Assembly (NCBI GenBank): GCA_021732005.1
Contig: JAKFVT010000001.1
Location: forward strand, 17,923 to 81,922
Direction: 5' to 3'
DNA length: 64,000 bases
Source of the DNA: Mycobacterium sp.
Lineage (GTDB): Bacteria; Actinomycetota; Actinomycetes; Mycobacteriales; Mycobacteriaceae
The position numbers and the translations under genes are program-made. Under the pieces are notes generated by a model. It was not told where the DNA came from. It made no database searches and worked only from the letters and a program-made list of their open reading frames with translations. This document shows positions 60,764-64,000 of the stretch, in pieces (position 1 is the first letter of the stretch; each line of letters begins with the position of its first letter).

Positions 60764-62391
60764 GTCTGCTTATCTCTTCTCTCAGAACGGGATTCGCGCG
60801 CTTCAACCCTGCCTTTGACCGGTTCGGCATTCGGTGGGGTCGTCAGACGCAGCCGCTTCTCTTCATAGAGCCGCTTGTCTTCCTCGCTGCCCCCACCGGC
60901 GCGGCCGGGCCCACCCATCATCGGCGGCATCATGCCACCCATCGGTGCGCCCATCCCCGCATTGCCGCCGGTGCTGCTCACTGTCGGGGCGCCCGTTCCC
61001 ACGGTGGGCGCCGGGGCCACTGCTGGCGCGGCAGCTGCTGACGCCGGCGCGGCCGCAAGGCCCCCGTCACCGGCCGACGCGGGCTCTGTATCCCCAGGCT
61101 CGAAGCCACCGCCGCCGCCATCGCCCAGCCCGGGATCGCCGGGACCACCGCCCTCCCCTAACGACGGGTCAGACCCACCAGGTTGGCCGCCGGCGAGTCC
61201 TTGCAGCGCCGAGGCGCCCCCCTGGGCCAGTCCGCCGACGAGCTGGGAACCGGTCTGCTGAACTTTGTCCGCAGCGCCACTGAGCGCCCCGAGCAGTCCG
61301 CCGGCCGCGCCGGCCACCACGCCGAGCACCGTCGGCAACAGCGTCTGCATCAGCTCCGCGCCGCCGCCGGTGGGGTCACCCAAGGCGTTGCCGGCCGGAC
61401 CCGTGCCGTCCGCAGCATCACCGGTAGCGGGCAGCGACCCGTCCTCGGTCCCCGGCGTCGCACCTGGTTGCCCCTGCCCCGGCACCCCAGCTGCTGTAGT
61501 GGCTGCGACGCTCGGCTCCAGGGGTTTGGCTTGCAGTTGCCCACCTGCGGTGTAGGTGCTGTAGCTGCTGACCGCTTGTTGGTGGGCCGCAGCCAAGTCG
61601 GTCTGCAGCTTGGTGACCGTGGCGGTGTAGCGGCCTCCACTGTTGGCGTTGGCCGCTGCCGCCGCCCGTAGACGCTGCTCCAGTTCGGTGAAGTGTTGCG
61701 GGGTGGGGATCTTGGCGCGGGCCTGTCGAAAGTTGTTGGCCTGCCCGGTCGCATCGCGTGACAGTGTGCGCGATTGATCGGCGTAGCGGGTGTAGGCCGA
61801 GTCCAGCGCGGCCAGGTGTGTGCTGGCTTGGTCGGCGGCCGCGGAGTCCCAGTTTTGCTCGCTGGTCCATCTTGCCGAGCGCACCGACTGTGCGGCCGAA
61901 TCCAGTTGAGAAGCATGAGCGTTCAACGCCTGCGCAGCGGTCTCCAGAGCTTCGGGCCCCGGCCCGCCGTGCATGAGTGCGGCGATGTCCTTGCCGGACG
62001 TTGGCTGCACACCCGGTGTCGGTATCGGGGGCGCTACGAGCGGTGGAGCGGCGATGGATGGGGTAGCACCGACTGGGACGGAAGGAGCGCGGCCCCGGGA
62101 GCCGGCGGCAAGGGACGCGGCGTTGGCCTGTTCCTGGTCTTCGTAGGTGGTGGCGCTGCTGGTCATCAGTGAGCTGGCCTGGGCGGTTTTGTGATTGACC
62201 GCCATGGTGGCGTTGACCAGCTCACTGATCGACGCCGATAGCGCGTAGGCGATCTTCACCGAGGTCGAGTCTGCCGCGCAGGGCGTAACTGCCGGCGCTG
62301 GTGCCGCCGCCTCGGAGCTGGCCCCCGACAGGCCAGCCCCGGCGGCGCGCACACCGTCGGGGTCGATGAAGAGATTTGCGCTACTGGCCAT
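60760..62391 (-). CDS. PE-PPE-like fused ESX substrate (paralogue)
   Basis: The 543-residue protein is a paralogue of the one at 56550. Residues 1-95 form a PE/EspC-like hairpin that ends in TTYEDQEQANAASL, with YxxxE at Y83-E87. Residues about 130-300 form a second helical bundle (SGKDIAALMHGGPGP, NWDSAAADQASTHLAALDSA). The rest is a long glycine- and proline-rich stretch with methionine clusters (MGAPMGGMMPPMMGG) and a charged tail. It follows the WXG100 gene by 14 bp, so the two substrates may form a secreted pair. Confidence 0.78.
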   Translation of the reverse strand: MASSANLFIDPDGVRAAGAGLSGASSEAAAPAPAVTPCAADSTSVKIAYALSASISELVNATMAVNHKTAQASSLMTSSATTYEDQEQANAASLAAGSRGRAPSVPVGATPSIAAPPLVAPPIPTPGVQPTSGKDIAALMHGGPGPEALETAAQALNAHASQLDSAAQSVRSARWTSEQNWDSAAADQASTHLAALDSAYTRYADQSRTLSRDATGQANNFRQARAKIPTPQHFTELEQRLRAAAAANANSGGRYTATVTKLQTDLAAAHQQAVSSYSTYTAGGQLQAKPLEPSVAATTAAGVPGQGQPGATPGTEDGSLPATGDAADGTGPAGNALGDPTGGGAELMQTLLPTVLGVVAGAAGGLLGALSGAADKVQQTGSQLVGGLAQGGASALQGLAGGQPGGSDPSLGEGGGPGDPGLGDGGGGGFEPGDTEPASAGDGGLAAAPASAAAAPAVAPAPTVGTGAPTVSSTGGNAGMGAPMGGMMPPMMGGPGRAGGGSEEDKRLYEEKRLRLTTPPNAEPVKGRVEARESRSERRDKQT

Positions 62392-62405
62392 GAAGCAACC
62401 TTGAT

Positions 62406-62711
62406 CTAGGTCCGCAGCGTCTGCTGGTTCTCGTGCTCTTGATCGGCGTAGGTCTGCAGATTGCGGCGGATATGGTTGGCCACGGCCTGAGCGTTGGCGG
62501 CCAGGCGCTGTCCTAGGTCGTGACGAGCGGCCAAGGCGTCGGCGTAGGCCTGCCCGACCGTCGATGAGCCGATCTTGCCGAAGGCATGCCGGGCGGACTC
62601 GAGGGTGTCCGGGTCGGTGGCCATGCGTCGAGCTGCTTCCGCGCTCTCGTTATCCCACCAGGAGGCGTGGTCCTCCCAGGCGTCGAAATCCACCCTCAAC
62701 TGGTTGGCCAT
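62406..62711 (-). CDS. WXG100/EspC-like ESX substrate
   Basis: The 101-residue protein is a helical hairpin. The first helix contains FDAWEDHASWWDNESAEAAR and the second ends in LQTYADQEHENQQTL, with YxxxE at Y88-E92. AAAGGA stands 7 nt before the ATG. It is the first gene of the pair with the fused substrate downstream, as with EsxB- or PE-type partners. Its size and end motif agree with type VII substrates, although the canonical W-x-G turn is not evident. Confidence 0.8.
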   Translation of the reverse strand: MANQLRVDFDAWEDHASWWDNESAEAARRMATDPDTLESARHAFGKIGSSTVGQAYADALAARHDLGQRLAANAQAVANHIRRNLQTYADQEHENQQTLRT

Positions 62712-62779
62712 GGTTTCGTCCTTTCGGTCATTGGGTCGTTTTCCCAGCGTAACCTCGGTGCTCGGGGGTTAGCGCGGCC

Positions 62780-63085
62780 TCAAAAATCCACATATCGGGC
62801 GCGGTAGGCGGCGATCTCGGACTCACTGGGATAGGTGTCGTCCGGTGGCATATCGGCGCCGAGTTCGTTCATGCGTTGGCGCTGGGCGAAGCGGGCCCGC
62901 ATCAGCGCCAGCCGGTGCAGGTGCATCAGACGCTCCGACAGGGTGTCTGCCGACCAGGTGGCGTTGACCTCCGACTCGAGCTGCACCCGCACCACACCAC
63001 CGGTGCCGTCCAGCTCAACCAGCAGCGCCCCGGAGCGCGATGTCTCGACGTAGGTATGTTCCTGCGTCTCGGCTTCTGACTGCAT
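62780..63085 (-). CDS. DUF2694-like ESX-locus protein
   Basis: The 101-residue protein has a beta-rich first half (SGALLVELDGTGGVVRVQLE) and a helical second half (ERLMHLHRLALMRARFAQRQ), then a short tail ending AYRARYVDF. This matches my memory of DUF2694, a mycobacterial family found at ESX loci with unknown function. No membrane segment is seen. The gene lies between the partial DUF4226-type gene and the WXG100 gene on the same strand. Confidence 0.6.
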   Translation of the reverse strand: MQSEAETQEHTYVETSRSGALLVELDGTGGVVRVQLESEVNATWSADTLSERLMHLHRLALMRARFAQRQRMNELGADMPPDDTYPSESEIAAYRARYVDF

Positions 63086-63098
63086 CCTGCGGACTCCC

Positions 63099-64000
63099 CT
63101 ATGCCGTGGGGTTACCGGTCGGCGGCGCCGTGGTAACCGAAGCTGATGCCGGTATGCCGGTTGCTGGCGCCGGCACCGTCACCTGCGTCTCGCCCCCAGC
63201 TGCCGGCGGTCCGGTCCAGCCTAAGAAGTCCGACGAGCTGGGCAGCGCCGAGACGGGTTTGAGCTGGCCATCTAGCCAGATTTTGCCATTGCCCATGTAC
63301 ATCACCGCGGATTTGGCCTCGAACTGGGCATAGTCGCCGGGTCGCAGACTGTTGCGGTCGACCGGATTCATCACCGGTGAGCCCGCCGGCGGGATCTGAT
63401 CGCCATAGGCAGCGCTCACCGATGAACCGTTGAGAACGGCCTTCATTGCGCCCGCGCGCTGCGCGTCGGTGGCTGTCACCGAGGTTCCATCGGGCAAAGA
63501 CACGGTGCGCTGCGGATCGGCCGCCGGTGCCGCCGCCGGTGCGGCCGCCGCCGGGGTATTGGTGGCCGGCTGCACCGTGTTCGGGTCAGCGGGGCCCTTG
63601 GCGTCCTGCGTGCCCTTATCGGCCGGTGGGTCATCAGTTTTTCCCTCGTCGTCTTTGAAGGCGTCTTCAGGCTTGTCAGCTTTTCCGTCACCCTTGGTGT
63701 CGGAGAACTTATCGTCCGTGCTGGCCGGGTCCTGACCGTTCTTATCGGAAAACTGTGAGGCCAGACCCGGCAGTGCCGAACCCAACCCGCCCAAAGCGCC
63801 CCCCAGCGAATCCAGCGGCGAACCGCCACTACCGCCCAGCCCGCCGAGCATGCCCGGCAACGCCGAACCCAGCCCGGCCAGCGAGGACATCGGGTCCATG
63901 CCCATGCCCCCCATACTCATCGGGCCCATGCCCGCCAGCGGATCGGTCAGCGGGTCAGCGCCGGCCCCGGCGTCTGCTGGAGGCGCACCCGATCCGGCCC
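63099..64000 (-). CDS. DUF4226-type ESX protein, start beyond the right edge
   Basis: The frame stays open to the right edge of the window, so the N terminus is missing. An internal ATG at 63929 is probably not the start, since coding sequence (PLTDPLAGMGPM) continues upstream of it. The visible part has glycine-rich repeats (LGGALGGLGSALPG), an acidic linker and a C-terminal domain with VSLPDGTSVTATDAQRAGAM, then PVDRNSLRPGDYAQFEAKSA and DFLGWTGP. This is like the C-terminal domain of DUF4226-type ESX proteins. It ends in an alanine- and proline-rich tail. Confidence 0.65.
   Translation of the reverse strand, partial: AGSGAPPADAGAGADPLTDPLAGMGPMSMGGMGMDPMSSLAGLGSALPGMLGGLGGSGGSPLDSLGGALGGLGSALPGLASQFSDKNGQDPASTDDKFSDTKGDGKADKPEDAFKDDEGKTDDPPADKGTQDAKGPADPNTVQPATNTPAAAAPAAAPAADPQRTVSLPDGTSVTATDAQRAGAMKAVLNGSSVSAAYGDQIPPAGSPVMNPVDRNSLRPGDYAQFEAKSAVMYMGNGKIWLDGQLKPVSALPSSSDFLGWTGPPAAGGETQVTVPAPATGIPASASVTTAPPTGNPTA

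Overview
The window reads as DNA of a slow-growing Mycobacterium. It is GC-rich, has frequent GTG starts, and encodes a WhiB protein, a DUF3349 protein, two relatives of M. tuberculosis Rv1481, tandem universal stress proteins and a block of type VII (ESX) secretion substrates. A plasmid-like or island-like ESX block, a Tn7-like transposon and defence-type genes side by side suggest a large (possibly conjugative) plasmid or an integrated element. No replication or partition gene lies in the window to settle this.

Region 1 (1-31.65 kb) is a stress and ion-homeostasis island with many decayed genes. Intact genes include alpha/beta hydrolases, an APC permease, a P1B-type metal ATPase with a C-terminal hemerythrin domain, an MgtC/DUF4010 membrane protein, two universal stress proteins, two MgtA-like P-type ATPases, an ABC importer (ATPase plus a double permease), an ArsR sensor, two Rv1481-like von Willebrand A proteins, a SpoIIAA-like protein and a stomatin-like SPFH protein. 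Between them lie remnants of a metallo-beta-lactamase hydrolase, a DUF302 protein, a KdpE-type response regulator, an FAD monooxygenase and an IS3 transposase. A near-consensus DosR (hypoxia) box lies at 29202-29221. Two almost identical 23-bp sites, at 22733 and 26099, look like operators of the ArsR protein.

Region 2 (about 31.7-41.4 kb) is the core of a Tn7-like transposon. On the minus strand tnsA, tnsB, tnsC and a giant TniQ gene overlap by 4 bp each. A second, smaller TniQ gene, an XRE regulator and an antitoxin-like gene follow. Four copies of an 18-bp palindromic site built on ACTAGT flank the TniQ, XRE and antitoxin-like genes and probably form a self-regulating switch. No CRISPR array or cas gene is present.

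Region 3 (41.4-51.0 kb) looks like a defence island with a base composition that appears less GC-rich. It holds two large proteins with PD-(D/E)XK-like motifs (the second split by a frameshift in a T run), a SEC-C protein with a hydrophobic tail, and on the other strand a 908-residue STAND NTPase with an N-terminal DUF4297-like nuclease domain. I regard the three-gene nuclease/nuclease/SEC-C set as the best candidate for an undescribed system. Three copies of a 19-bp repeat mark its right edge.

Region 4 (51.06-64.0 kb) is an ESX-associated locus. It encodes a lysozyme-like protein, a DUF5631/5632-type protein, a proline-rich membrane protein, EspC-like and WXG100-like substrates, two paralogous PE-PPE-like fusions, a YbaB-like protein, DUF2694- and DUF4226-type proteins, and a WhiB/XRE regulatory pair separated by an array of GTGAAAAATC repeats. 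The ESX core (EccA-E, MycP) is not in the window.
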